Shown: in pieces, positions 24,589 to 38,493 of the stretch
Numbering within the stretch: the stretch's first letter is position 1
How the letters are laid out: each line of letters begins with the position of its first letter
Source: Ischnura elegans
Taxonomy: Eukaryota; Arthropoda; Insecta; Odonata; Coenagrionidae
Length of the DNA stretch: 64,000 bases
Assembly: GCF_921293095.1 (NCBI RefSeq)
Contig: NC_060246.1
Span: 14,526,001-14,590,000 of the forward strand
Reading direction: 5' to 3'
The notes under the pieces: model-generated
What the model saw: only the letters and a program-made list of their open reading frames with translations
Databases searched by the model: none
What the model was told of the DNA's origin: nothing
Made by a program: the position numbers and the translations under genes

Positions 24589-26446
24589 TTAATAAGTGGC
24601 CAGCACGCCATTTGCAGCAGGAATAGAAATATTGTTCTCTGTGTGCTTGCGCATATGGCGCAGCATGTTGCCCTTCTCAACAAAGGACTTCCCACAATCC
24701 CCACAGCTATAGGGGCGGTCACCTGAGTGGCTGCGTTTGTGACTCACGAGGTGCCCCTTGCACATAAAGTCCTTGCCGCAGACGTCACAGTTGTAGGGTC
24801 GCTCCCGAGAGTGCGACCGCTGGTGGAACAGCAAGTTGCCCTTGAGCGGGAAGGACTTGCCGCACTCCCCGCAGCTGAACGGCCGCTCCCCCGAGTGGCA
24901 GCGCATGTGGTTGATCAGGTGCTCCTTGCGCGTAAACGGCTTGGAGCAGACGTTGCAGCAGTGCGGAGTCTCGCCCGTGTGCTGGCGCATGTGGTTGGTC
25001 AGGTGCTCCTTGCGCGTGAACGTCTTGTTGCAGTACTCGCAGCGATGTGGAGACTCCCCTGTGTGGATGCGAACGTGATTCACAAGGTGTTCCTTGCGTG
25101 TGAAAGTCTTGGAGCAGTAGTGGCAGCGATGGGGGGACTCACCCGTGTGTTGGCGCACGTGGTTGGTCAGGTGCTCCTTGCGCGTGAAGGTCTTGGTGCA
25201 GTACTGGCACTTGTGCGGGGACTCCCCGGTGTGTTGGCGCACGTGGTTCACCAGGTGGTCCTTGCGGGTGAACGCCTTGGGGCAGTACTGGCACCGGAAG
25301 GGCGTCTCGCCTGTGTGTTGGCGTACATGGTTGATGAGATGCTCCTTGCGAGTGAAGGACTTGGCGCAGTAGCCACAGCGGTGGGGGGACTCACCCGTAT
25401 GTTGACGAACGTGGTTCAGCAGGTGCTCCTTGCGCGTGAAGGTCTTGGAGCAGAAGTCACAGCGGTGCGGCGTCTCCCCCGTGTGCCACATTATGTGGTT
25501 CGTGAAGTGCTCCTTCCGGGTGAAGGACTTCCCGCAGATCTCGCAGCGGAATGGCGTGTCGTTGGTGTGGCTCCTCATGTGGTTGTTCAGGTGCTCCTTC
25601 CGCGTGTACTTCTTCCCACACATCTGGCAAGCGTGCGGAGTCTCACCTGTATGCCACATGACATGATTCATGAAGTGCTCTTTGCGTGTGAATGATTTCT
25701 TACATATGTCACAACGATGGGGAGTCTCACCGGTGTGCTTCCTCACATGGTTCACCATGTGCTCCTTGCGCGTGAAGGTCTTTGCGCAGTATTGGCAACG
25801 GTAAGGCGTCTCCCCAGTGTGGCATCGGGTGTGGTTGTCCAAGTGCTCCTTTCGCGCAAAGGACTTACCACACACAGTGCAAACATATGGCTTGTCCCCG
25901 GCATGGCGTTTGGAATGGCGCTCCAGTCCACTGGCACTGGCAAAAACATGAAAACATACTCCACAGGTATAAAGGCTACCGCCCAGGTGACATTTGCCAT
26001 GGCGTGCCAACTCAGCATTGCATGCAAAAGCCTTCCCACACACTTGGCAAGTAAAAGGTTTTTTCTCAGTGTGGTACCTGCGGTGGACGATTAGCTGGTA
26101 GCGGAACGGGAATATCTTCCCACATATGTCACATACATGGGTGCCAGTGGCAACCACTGCAGCGGCAGCACTGGCAGTGGTTGTGGTAGGTGTGGCATTG
26201 CCTGTGCTTTCCGCTGGTTTTGTCTGGCATGCCAGGGCTGGATTTGCGCTCAGTGCCATTTCATTCTGAAGTTTCCCAAACACCTCATGATATGCCAGTA
26301 ACTGATTTATATCATCCACATTCACCTTGTACATGTTTTGCACCATTTCAACTCCAAGATTTTTAGCCAATTCTTGGTCACCAACGACACCAGCTTTAAC
26401 TAGACCTTCCGCGGTCACATGTCCTTTTATATCCTGTCCAGGAAAC
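24589..26446 (-). CDS. crol: Crooked legs (Crol) exon 6: 18 C2H2 zinc fingers, C-terminus
   Basis: The last coding exon of a nuclear C2H2 transcription factor (Crol; in flies ecdysone-induced and required for leg and wing morphogenesis). The acceptor CTTTTCCAG precedes 26446; the exon enters in phase 2 and ends at TAA 24591-24589. The first 110 residues hold the Crol hallmark MYKVNVDDINQLLAYHEVFG and a T/A-rich linker. Eighteen consecutive fingers follow (about 26139-24640), all with intact CxxC and HxxxH ligands and TGE(T/S)P-type linkers. Fingers 4-15 share a nearly invariant helix RKEHxxNH (RKDH in finger 11). Finger 1 (HVCDICGK, YQLIVHRRYH) matches fly Crol closely. Only 17 residues follow the last finger, whereas fly Crol has a long Q-rich tail. 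Codons in fingers 6-17 are GC-ending and CpG-rich, unlike the introns. The long open frame on the other strand here is a shadow. Confidence 0.95.
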
Positions 26447-29400
26447 CTGGAAAAGACGGAGAAAAGAATCATGTAGAAGCAATACCATTATATTGATCAC
26501 CTACGTCTAGCAAATCAGGACCAGTTAGAATAATAATTATCGTGCAACCAACACCAATAATGACATATCCAACCCCATATACGTGTTGCAACAGAATTCA
26601 GCATAATAATACCACTGGTGTACAGAACTTACTACACACAACTAAGCAATGTATGTGTGACTCTACACAATAAAAATACAAGCCTACCCAAAATATTTCA
26701 ACATCTCCTAAATTAAAATTCATTGTAACTCATTAGCACTCATATAGACAAGGAATGTGATCATGGGTCATTCAATGAAACCATATTTACGAAAATATAA
26801 CAGTAATATGTAGTTAGATACTTCATATGATCATGCAACAAAATGTGAATATAGCACATTCAATCATGTGACAATGCAACTTCTAAGCCTAACACCCATC
26901 ACTGGCCAATTTTATGATAACTGGATTGGTTCATTCATTTAGTCTTTCATTTTTGAAAAAAATATGATAAGGTAACATACATAATTGCATTACATCCTGT
27001 AAGAAAAATGTGAAATATAAAAAAATAATCTCAATTTCTTACTTTAAATTGCAACTCTAAAATTATCTAGCAAATCATTAACAGTGTTGAAAAGGTAAAA
27101 AAAAAACATGGAATAGAGATAGCAATCAAAAAATATAAATACAATACCAGAAAATATTTTAGAAGTAAAATAAATGCAACTCATTTCCCCAAATTTGATA
27201 TAAAAAACGGCACTTTTTACCATGAATCAATGCCAATATTATTATTATTTATAAATATTATGAAATTATTGGCAGAGAATTTATTTCAAGAATTATCAAA
27301 TGCAAAATGTCTGTATTGTATTGTTTATGCAGATGGCAGCAGAGCTTGAAGGACTTCTTTATGTTCATTATATAGAGAAATCAATTAAAAGGACATCCTA
27401 AGTCATTATAATAATGAAATCGAAATATTTAATTCTGCTCAGCTTAGCTTCATCATCTAGCACAAAATGCATTTGTTTGCACACAATAAAGCACTTTCAG
27501 GGCACCAATAATAAAACCAAGGCAAAATGCAACCACAAAATTTAGCACTAATGACACTGCTTCAATAAATTAAGCCATAGACTGTAGTTATCGAAATAAC
27601 AATACAATTTCATTAACATGGAAAATGAAACGGAGATTTTAAACAAAATTAAAAAAGCAAAGAAAATGAATTAAATTGCAGGTGAAGACAATTCCAACAA
27701 AATAATACCAGTGCAATTATTAAAATTTCATTATTTTCACAACAGAAACAAAAAACACTGTAAAATATTATTAATATCCTTATAGTTATTCAATAACCCT
27801 TTTTTTACAAATCTTACCTTCATGCCTGAAATGAATATAGCTATTATTTCACATTCACATAACAAGAAGGGATATTAATGGAAAGTATATTTTAATCAAA
27901 AATGGGCAATGACAAAATTAAATTCAAATAAAAATTCAGTTGTAAAAATTCACAGCACCAAAACCACCAAATTCAAAAAATGGTTCAATGAAAATAACAA
28001 TTCAAGAATCGAGAACACTAGAATTAATTTTATTGGTGCATTAATCTTTTAATTATTAAAACCAAAAGTCAAAATTTTATAATTTCACAAGTGCAGAAAT
28101 TTAAAATTTGAGAATAAATTTGGTAATGCAACAAAGTAGGCTCTCAGAAAAATAATTTATGCCAATTTAATAACCTCATGAAAATTTTAATTTAAAATCA
28201 AGAATAAAGCAACAAACAACTTTTGGGAAACAATTTTTAAAATGAAATACCAATGCTAGAAATGCACCACACACATACCAAGCAAAATTGACTATTATTG
28301 ACACAAGAATTCAGTGGGTATGTGAATCCACCATCAATTTTCATTAAAACAAAGTCAAATATACACAGAATACTATAGTCAAACCTTTTTTGAATGGAAT
28401 AATATAAGAGAAAAAATTCTCACTTAAAAAATGCTAAGGTAGTGTAGCTTCATTATTTAATGCAGCAAAAGCCATCAGTGAAATTTTTTAACTAGATTGA
28501 CTATTGATGGTATATATTTTTCATGGTTATAGTGAAAATGAAAAATTCAAGAGACTAAAATTGATCAAGCGACATAAAAATAGCATACATTTTTTTCAAA
28601 AATACATAACTATCAAACAAAATAGAATAAGCATTTTCTGTAAGAAAAATATAGCAAGTTAAGAGGATGAATTTTGTATACCGGCAAACACACAAAAAAG
28701 TTACATCAAAGTTTATGTTGAAGAGAAAAATCCTTAGGATATAAAAGCAAATCAAAATTTTTGAAGGTAAAAAGGATGTGCAATACACATCCAGCAAACA
28801 TTAATGTCATAAGATTTAAGAATCAGAGCTATTAAAATATTTAAATTTTCAGAGGAAAAGGATTTCTTCCGGAAACAACAATAATTACTCAAAACATTTT
28901 CAGCTCAAAAGACTAAAAAACAAACATGTAAATTGTGAAAAACAGGAGATCAAAATTGATCAATATGCAATTTTAATTTTATTATTCAAAAATCAGAACA
29001 TTTTGATAAGTGATGAAATCATGTTAAATATATTTTACAAATGCTGGGTTCTCGTATTAGAGTAAAATAAGTTTTGAACCCAAATGTTAAAAATTCAGCA
29101 CAAAAATTACCTGGAATACACCCTGAAAGTGAAATTGACTGAAAATTTATCACTGCACAAAAAACATTTACCAACAGAGAAAGAATATTATTATAACCAA
29201 TAGACATAACCAGTCAAATGAGGCCATTAACTTTTCATATTATTACATCTAAATAAAACATCAGCTTTTCAGTATATTTTTAAATAAATAATTCAGTATA
29301 TCAACTCAAAATGTTTAATACAAACTACAATACCCTGTCAAGAAAGGAACAAATTATTCACTTTTTTCAATTAAAATGGATTATAAGAATCCTGGTAAAC

Positions 29401-31564
29401 CCTTGCTTTGCGATATTATTCTGTTCCATGGGACGAACTATAAAGCAAATCCATAAATATAAAAAAGTATGATGAATCAGCATTATTTTTGGACAAGAAA
29501 TCACTTACAAGAGAATTAATGCCCATAAATTTTGTTATGTTAATTAATTAACATGTTTCTTTGACAAATAAGGTTCAAAATTACAAAACTGATAAAATAT
29601 CCTGCAAGTGGAAAGAAAATCACAAAAATTTGAATTCTAACGAGTGAATGTAAAAACACATCAGATCGTACATCACATTCATCAAACCAATCGTAAAGCA
29701 GGGGTCTACTGCATTGCCAATTAAACATGGAAACCAAACTCCAACAAAAGAGGTCCACTAAACCTCTGAATTATTTTACTTCCAAACATCAGTTCTCTCA
29801 GACAAGTTTTACTATGTACATAGCTACACCAAAAAGTATCCAGCTAAGTAACTACTGATAAAACTATCACCCATGTTTTCCATTCTAATCAATACTGAAA
29901 ATTAAAAACTGCATAATACCTACATGAGTGCCAATTATAACCACAGTATTATTTCCAATGACCAAAAGATCACACCCCTGTTTCATACAGCACCAAGTAT
30001 TAAAATTATAAACCAACGTTTCCAAAAAAAAAAAAGACAATTGGTTAAATTCATAAAAATTAATTCTTAAAATTTTCAAAACCCATGTAAAAGTAATTTT
30101 AGGCTTCCACAAACTTTCTAATTCACCAGTCCTTCATTTTCCTCTATTAAACATTTACCAGGATACCATTGACTCAGGCTTCAATAATTACTTTCAGTAC
30201 ATCTTAACGTTTTTTTAATCTATCTTTACATTGCTAAGAATTTACGTCCTATGGTGCCAATCATTCATAACCAGGAGTACAGAAAGGCCGGGAGGATTTC
30301 ATGATAACTGTGCCAAAGCCATTTAAAAATTGGATTCCTTGAGTGATGAAGCCTCTAGCAAATTTGCAAGTCTAAATCAAGATGAAATGTGCTCCCACAA
30401 CTCATAAAATTACAACAGCCTCACTTTGAAACTTTGAACCTCAGATAATGCTTTATGAAGTAGTCATTAGAGAATACTTAACTAAAAGCAAAAATGACAA
30501 AATTTTAGGCAAAGATGGATTAAATAAGATTACAATCCTCACACCACACCCATGCTTTCATCTTCTGCAGCAATAACTGTTTAAAGTTAACTATCAAAAA
30601 CCATCACCAGCATCTAAATGCATCTAGTTCTACTCCTAGGGTTTACATTCAATAACAAGTATAGGTAGACTTCAACATGGAAAACTTACAGAGCAGAACT
30701 GTTAGTCTCACAGTAGAAAATAGAGATTTTTCAAGGATAAGGATGGTTAGCGAAAAGGCCTTAAACATTTCTTTAGCCCAACATACTCCAACAATCATGC
30801 TTTTCACCGTAGAAATAATATCAAACGTATGATTTCTCAAGACAAGGAATTTCAAAATATAAATCAGGATATTTATAACCTAATGTAGGATGGAAGAAAT
30901 ATTAAAGCAGCCAAGTTCATTTATGCAACTTTAAGCATTCTCTGTTAGTATAGATGTTCAGAATGTAACTCACAAATCACAACAGGAAATGTGAGGTAAG
31001 ACCGAGAAGAACAGTCAACTAAAGAATTAGACCTCAAATGCAGAAATCTTGGGAGTGAATGATATATGAATTTTGGAATTTTCTAACTACTTGAGTACTC
31101 TTGAGGAGAGATTATAGGTCCTAAATTTTATTGAAATGATATTGTGCAAAAATAATGGTAATAATTATTGAAAATGTGATTTAATGCTATTAAATATTTA
31201 ACGTAACTTTCTGAAATAATTTAAAATAAATTGTACATTGTTAAAGAGCTATGTGATTTTAGAAGAATTAAGAGGGGGCTGGGAAGAAAAGGTTTTTTGA
31301 CCACCTCCATTTAAAATGCTTATGAGTAGGGGCTGTGGCTTGATGATTATGCATGGACAGCTCTAGTGCCACATGGAGAAAGAAGGATGTAGAATGAAGA
31401 ATATGCGTGACTATTAGCCTAATATTGCATGCAGCAAAAGTAGTATTCAGGATTTTTAACTGACTTAACTTGGGTTAACGATCAGTTCATATTCAAGAGG
31501 GAAAGTTGAACTAAAATGAGACAGTGGTACAGATAATACTATAGTAGAGATAGCCAAGAATATA

Positions 31565-32147
31565 CAGTGGAACCTCGTTAAAGCGAGTATGGGCTATAGC
31601 GAGACCCCCGTTATTACGAGAGATAGCCGATGCACCGTCAATTGACCCTATAATAAGAGTGTTAAAAAATTCGTTTTTACGAGACCCTTTCGGTGTTGGC
31701 TCTCGCCATAGCGAGGGTTTCACCGCCGGAAGACTTTCATGAAGACTACTTAACCTCTGTAATTGCTAGCGATCTGTTAGAAATGAAGTTAATGGAGTGC
31801 TCAGTCTCAAATTTATGTGGTAAACTGTCGTTCGATAAATATAATGATTGACGAAACAATGCTTTGCATCATTTTTATTCAGTGCGGCGCTTATAAATTG
31901 TTTGAATAGTTAATCATTATTTGAGTAAGAAAATTTAGTGATGCAAAAAAACATCGCCTTTCGTCTGGATTTCTGCTTACGTTTATCGGATAGATGTTTA
32001 TCTGTCGCCGCACCACTCCTGTTCCTGTATATCTGTTCGCAACAGGTATATTGGCTATTATTTGCTCCACCTCCGGTAAAGCGACAATTCGCTATAGCGA
32101 GTGTTTATTAGTGCACCGTGGGGTGTCGTTATATCGAGGTTGCACTG
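31565..32147. mobile_element. Non-autonomous pogo-like (Tc1/mariner superfamily) element
   Basis: The left end reads CAGTGGAACCTCGTTAAAGC. The right end, reverse-complemented, reads CAGTGCAACCTCGATATAAC, and TA dinucleotides flank both ends (31563-31564 and 32148-32149). These termini match the pogo/Tigger type, which inserts at TA. The 583-bp interior has no transposase frame, so it is a deletion derivative mobilised in trans. It retains many CpGs compared with the surrounding intron, which argues for a fairly recent insertion. The ends are precise; the family name comes from the terminal consensus. Confidence 0.85.
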
Positions 32148-32159
32148 TAATTACGAAGC

Positions 32160-32425
32160 AGGGGACTAACAAAAAATATAGGGGGGGGGCCCAAACCGGG
32201 GATTTTGCCCCGAGAAATTTTATAAGTAGCGAGTTTTAAGTTTTTCAAGCATTTTAGAAGAGTCATATGATCAACATTAGAACCCTGATAACTCAAATCT
32301 CTATATCTGGACTCTCCAGGGAAAATCGACAAGCCTGACACATTTTTTCCTCAACCCCATAACGAATTTTTGAGGGGGCTCGGGCCCCCTCAGGCCCCAT
32401 GGAGTCGGTGCCACTGTCAGGAAGT
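32160..32425. repeat. Unclassified GC-rich repeat fragment
   Basis: Starts with a G-run followed by CCCAAACCGGGG near 32180 and ends in GAGGGGGCTCGGGCCCCCTC (32372-32391), with GAGTCGGTGCCACTG beyond it. The internal G/C symmetry and abrupt composition change against AT-rich intron suggest an inserted mobile sequence next to the pogo-like element. I cannot assign a family. Confidence 0.4.
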
Positions 32426-33756
32426 GTACACTTGGTTTGCATAATTGGAAAAGGCATAAGAAATACTGGACTAGGCAGAGACAACTGGAATTCTCAAGAA
32501 AATAGATGAAGATTGGAGGGACAGGCAACTCATTCGTAAATTTTCAGACTCCATAAGTCAAAGCAGATAATGAAGAATTAGAATCGGCTATCATGGACTG
32601 AGGTATTACACACTTTTCACCTCTCTAAAACTTGAGAAGAAATATAAATGCTAAAATAATCCTTTCCATCCCTCCAAATTATTGCCAAGTGTTAAAAATA
32701 AGACTTCCCCCAAAAATGGTGGGTGATGGAGGGAAACAGATGTCATATTCAGAATCAGGACATCACTTGACATGAGAATCCGCAGGAATAATATCAGGGC
32801 TCGAAAAAAATTATTGCCATCCAATGTATTTATAAAAAAGGATAGATTGTTATTCAATGTAAATATTAAAAGTCAATAGAAAAATATAATTGCGTAGCAT
32901 TAAAAATAGAGGTTTCTTATCTACTGTCCATTTCAAAAGTATATATGTACACAAGAGTTTGAAGGGCTACTATGAAATACTGTCTGGTTCGATTACAACA
33001 TAATTTGCATCAAAATAAAGGTAACTACATTCTGCATGTATGTTTCCAATAAAAATGTGGAATTAGTTTTTTGAAGGCATGTTTATAAACTGAGAGGAGA
33101 AGAAGTACCAGTTTTTCGGCACTTTCCTTGCGATCATGAAACTTGCGACCCCAATTAAAACAGAAGATAATAATTGTAATAATTTTGAAATGAATACCAA
33201 TAATAGATTCTGCTTTCATTAAGTTTTATTTTAAAATTTTAACCATGAATTATTATATAGTAGACAGTTATTACTCACTTAGGAAAAATAACTTTTTCTA
33301 AGGAAACTAGATCAATGGATAGCTGTGAACGTCTCAGTATTCTCTATGTGATCTCATTGTGAATTTGATTGTGGAAAGAATAGTTAACATTATATTGCAT
33401 AAAGGTCGTTTTCAATGTTTCACTCTGCCAATGCTGGCCAGCTAGCAAGCAACTTCATTGCTGGCATAGCTTTCCTTTCATTTCCTATCGTCACATCCAG
33501 CAGGATTGCTGTTTCCACCAGTCCCACCGACAACGAGTGTCAACGTGACTCAACCCTCACATCTGAAGAAGGGTTGTTCAACTCCCTTTGCATTGTGATC
33601 AAGGGCCGTAGATAATGAACATACACAAGTAATTGTGTACAGAAAATATTTCCTCCTTCGCACTTGCACTGAGTACAGTTTAGTTAAGATTACTGCTCTT
33701 CAATGATCTTCAGGGCCATTTCTTTTTCAAACACACATTGATCAGGAATTAGCACT

Positions 33757-34250
33757 ATCGAGTTTTGTAATGATGTTTGGGCCGGAACAGCCTTATGTTT
33801 TTCTTTTCTTTTAATTTGAATTTCCCTCCTTTCTTCTTTTTTCCCGCCTGCCTTGGTTTTTGTTTTTGCCGTTCTTTTTCGCCTATAGAGGGCTCGAGAA
33901 GCCCAGGAAGAACAGTGCATGCCTGGCACAAGGCATTCGTTCGCCTGATGTCAAGGCGAAAAGGAACGCTTTTTTTTTATCTCGCCGAAGCTCGGGCGAG
34001 GATCAAGTGTTGGACGGACGCATGGGGTGCAGTGTTAGGCGGAAGCCAAGGTAAGGCAGGATTCCCTTACTTATTTTCTTTTCCACCCCCTTCATGTCTT
34101 CCTTTCATTTTATTTAATATTTGGTTTCCAGTCCCTCATTTCTTTTTTCTCTTATTATTTTTCGTCGTAATTGTAAGGCTAAGTTCCGGCCCTGCATGAA
34201 TTGCATTTCGGGCGGGACACAACGGCCCCGTGACGCGACAAATGAAGTGG
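33757..34250. other. CpG-retaining island within crol intron 5
   Basis: About 0.5 kb with many CpGs and a C/T-rich flank inside an otherwise CpG-depleted intron. A plus-strand donor-like GCCAAG followed by GTAAGG lies near 34048-34056. It may be an unmethylated regulatory element, an alternative promoter or a recent insertion; no terminal repeats or coding domain were recognised. Confidence 0.35.
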
Positions 34251-37200
34251 TGAAGTGTTTCTTATACTTCCATGAAGGGATTTGGTGCAGATAACACGGA
34301 CAATGCAAGTCCTGAGTCTCTGGCGATCTCCAAGCAACACTGTGTCTTGTTGGGACAGCCTAAAATTCAAGCCAAGAAATTTAGCACTGGCTTTACCACT
34401 GGCATGTTCATGACTTTTCTTGACGAAATTGCGAATTGCACTTTGCAAATTTGAAGATGCAACTGGAGAGCAACAAGAGTGACTCTCCAGTCATGTCAAC
34501 TACAACACTCTGGAGGATAGTAAATATAACAATTCTAACTGAGATAACGGGTGCACTGGGCAGTGATTGCAGTACATGATGGAATTTTTAAAAGTGTAAT
34601 TGCAGAATCGCGGAGCATTAAAATGGAACAGGGTCTCATAATATACACACAGCTAATCAGAACAGCGTTAATTGGGTAGTGGGGGTAAATTATTTCTTAT
34701 CATTATCAAGCAATTGCAAAGAGTGAAACAAATAATTGTCAGTTGGCAAATAACGAAATAGTACAGAGTTTCACATTCACCAAATACGAATGGAAAGAAG
34801 GACTGCAAGTGAATTTCAAAAATAGCTAATTTTAAACACTATAAGTTAGTTTTTTGTTTTCATAAATGTTAAATTAATGTTATTGTGTAATAACATTACC
34901 AATTAATTTTTACTAGGTACACCAGCTGATAGGAAGAGCAGGTAAAACATTTTGAAGAAGGAATTCAATGCATTGGTTTATTTTGAAAAAATAGGACTAT
35001 GAATTAATAAATGAACATTTTAGTAAGTAAATATTATGCTTTGCAAGCACGTAATAAATTTACAATATAATGGTAAGTATGAGAAGTATAAGTGGAAAAG
35101 GAAAATACTTCCTTTGTACTGTGATTGAACCATCAAATTAACCAATAAAAGGTGCATTCATGCAAATGATAAGAAACAAAAAGCATTTACCTATGTTCTT
35201 GGATGTGTTTCACGGAGATATATAAGGTTGTAGTCAGATATCTTTTCAATTTAGTACATACGTAAGTATTTGAATTTTATTTTTAAATGCTAGACCTCAG
35301 CAATTCATAACAACTTCTTACACTCACTAATTACCAAAACTAAAGAGATGAAATTATACCCAGTAGGGAAGTTATTGAATATTTGAATTTAGTACAAAAA
35401 AATAACTTTCATAACAAAGAGGCTTTGCATTGGTAGTGAAAACAAATTCCAATACTATTCATACATTCAAAAAAAAAAAAAAACTTTCGGAAATAGAGAA
35501 GCATTAGAGAAATGCAAGAGCATTAATAAAGCCACTCACACCAACATTCTCAATATGTAGCCCTGCATTCTCTAGCACACATTTCCTCAGTTAAAATACA
35601 CAACAGAGAAAACTCCATAGCTCACCCTTGCTTTCCTAATCCTTCCTTTATTGACATCCACAATTAAAGAGTGCTTAATACTTGGAATATGGTACATATT
35701 TCATTTCATTTTTCCCTAGATGAAAGCGAGACATCCCGGCCTCATCTCCTCCTCACTTATAATGTTAACATTAAGTCTCAGTCATTGCAAAATATATCTC
35801 TCTTTCTATTCCTCAATCACCTATTTTGATTCCCACATGAACAACTTTTTCTCCCCTCCTTCATGATTAGACATGCCCTATTTAGCCTCTCCAGCTCTCG
35901 CAGGATAACTAGAACAGATTTAAAACATGGCCTGATTAGCCCACTATGGCTTCATATTCTATTGGTGTTTCTGATAAAAGAAGTAAATTTACAAAGCACA
36001 TGTAAAAATATCTAATATTTCATCAAAATTGAAAAAACAATGAAATCCATTGTGGACATAAAAAATTTTTAAAAAATTATGCAAGGATACTTGTCACTTC
36101 AAGCACTAATAAATGGCTCAAATTGGTCTTGATTTTCACATAAATAGCCAAATATGACATCAATATCTGAATTAGATTGAGGAGATTTTCCACATACCAC
36201 CTGCTCAATGATTTTCTATTTCTATGATGGACAAGTTAAAATATCAATATTGCTTATTTTTAAATATGAATAATTTCCAATTACTTCGATATTGGATTGG
36301 ATTTATTCCTAATTTAAAATATAATTTGCAAAGGGAAATGGAACAACTAGAATCAGAATTTTAAGAACTAACTTTCAACACTGAACTGATTTTTGCAGGG
36401 TTGTTTGGCGGTTATCAACACTAAGGCAGATAGTATTCAACTGATGATGTACACTGTAGCTATTAAAATAAATTAAGAATTGGAAGGGACCACCCTTCCC
36501 CTTTCTTTGAAATAATATTTTTCATGAATAAAAGCAAAGCTAGCAATTCATCTTCCATGTCCTTTAATATTCTCCATTGGATTTTACCGTACGATATTCA
36601 TCTATAACACATGAAAAATCTTATTTCGCATATTTACACTGACAATAAATATTAGATACAACATTTCAGCAAGAAATTTAAAAGATTCATCACCATGAGC
36701 AGAGGTATTTAATCATTACTATCCTATATTTTTACATCCCCAGCAGCCAATATTATAAAGGATTATAAGACAACATAACAGTTGGTTGCATATATATATG
36801 TATTCCCCAGACTCCCTATGGGAGCGTCCACCCACTGCGTTTATAACTGCTCTCCCAGTTCATTTGTTTCCATCCAGACCACTAATATCAAATGATGAAG
36901 GAGTAAAAAAGCGTATTTCTCGCAGAGCCTCCTCCTTTGAGGCCTCTGCCCTCTCCTCTTCTGTACCTCATAACACGGCAATATGAGGACAAGAAAGCTT
37001 TAACAACAGATATTAATATACCCTGGCTCCTATAATCAAACGATGGAAAAAAACTAATGCTACATTAAACATGATCCCCTACTTTTGGTGGTAAGTAAAG
37101 ACTGTAGTAAAAAAATTTCAGTTGGTAAAAATTTGCAATATCAATTTCACTTTCATTCAAGTACAATCTGAAGTCTATTTTGTTCATTTGTATTAGCTGT

Positions 37201-38493
37201 ACAATAATTGGAAATTGAAATAATTAATTTGTTCAGAATTCCTTAATGTTGACACCCACTAATCATTCCCAAAATTATAGCAGCCACTTCATTCTGTTAC
37301 ACTAAAGTAATATCACGGACCATCTCATTCCACTGTTAAACTAATTTTGGTTACTTCATTATCCGGGTCATTTAGCAATCATTATAAGCTGAACTCAAAA
37401 AGCCCACGACACACCCAAGGTATTCTATGTCATAAAAAATAAAATAACAGAGTAGAATAATTTATTCAATTCCTTTGACTATTTATCGATTCTCCTTCTT
37501 GATACCAAGGTACGGCTTATTTCAGCTATTCTGGAGAGACACATCCAATATGGGTATTAAAACAGTAAAATCTATGGCTTTAAGAGAACTTCTGACTGTA
37601 GATTAGGCTGTACTTTACTTTGATTTTTTTTAAAAGATTCTTGCTCTCACCCCCTAATTTTTTTCTTTTGGTAATTACAAACCTAATACGAAAGGTGACA
37701 TCAATCGGATGTCGTTAGCCTATTCCAAATCAAGAGACAAGTTTAAATGGGGATTTCAAAGGGAAATTTAGAGTGATTGGTCATGTTTTTTACATACATT
37801 CAGCAAAAAGAGTGAAATTCAGCTATTAAAATTTCCCACCTAGTTTTCATGAAAATAGGAAAAATGATGTTGCACATAGCACATATAATGCACTTGTAAA
37901 TAGCAGAATTAACGAAGGACATCATGAAGTAACTTGCGACCATCAAAAGGTAAGAAAATTGCCCCCTCTCCACTCTTTCTGAAAGTGTATTTTAGGACAA
38001 AGAGTCTCAGCTAAGTTGATAGCAAACAGCAGAGAATACTACATTGCGGTTATGCCTGAAATAGTTTCCTTAAGTTATGAAATTAGCAGACACTTAATCA
38101 AGAAGTATTTCAAGGATTGGAGTGCCCATTAAAACTTGGCAAATTATTGGAGGACCCTTCACCTTTTTTTTTCAAAAACCTTACAAAGTCTACCATTAAT
38201 TCTCATAATCAACTCCATAAGTAATATTAAGGCTTACAAGTTGAAAACATTTCTTTCACTAATTCTGATTGACTGAGATGTTATTTCTAATACATTAAAT
38301 CTATAAAAACATATTTCAACTTCTGTCAAAATGTGAAGAGGAAGCAGGTATATAAGTGTTTTACGGGAACTTTAGGACGATGTGCCTTTGGCATCACCTA
38401 AAAATGGCCATGTAATAACAACCGGACACCTGCTCTGGGTGACTTGAGGGAAGAGAAGTGACCGCTGAGGCAGCAATTGTCATATGCATTCAG

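Noticed and set aside
24727..25695. 322-codon plus-strand open frame
   Set aside because: It is the exact antisense of the Crol zinc-finger array; the repeated CxxC/HxxxH codons force a stop-free periodic translation on the other strand. The shorter plus-strand frames beside it have the same cause.
26434..26446. Alternative acceptor for crol exon 6 at TTTCCTGGACAG
   Set aside because: It would give phase 0 entry, which conflicts with the phase 2 exit of exon 5 at its strong GTAAGA donor; the upstream CTTTTCCAG fits both phase and pyrimidine tract.
33777..34199. 140-codon plus-strand frame rich in Phe
   Set aside because: Encoded by C/T-rich low-complexity sequence; no recognisable domain and the opposite strand has equally long frames.
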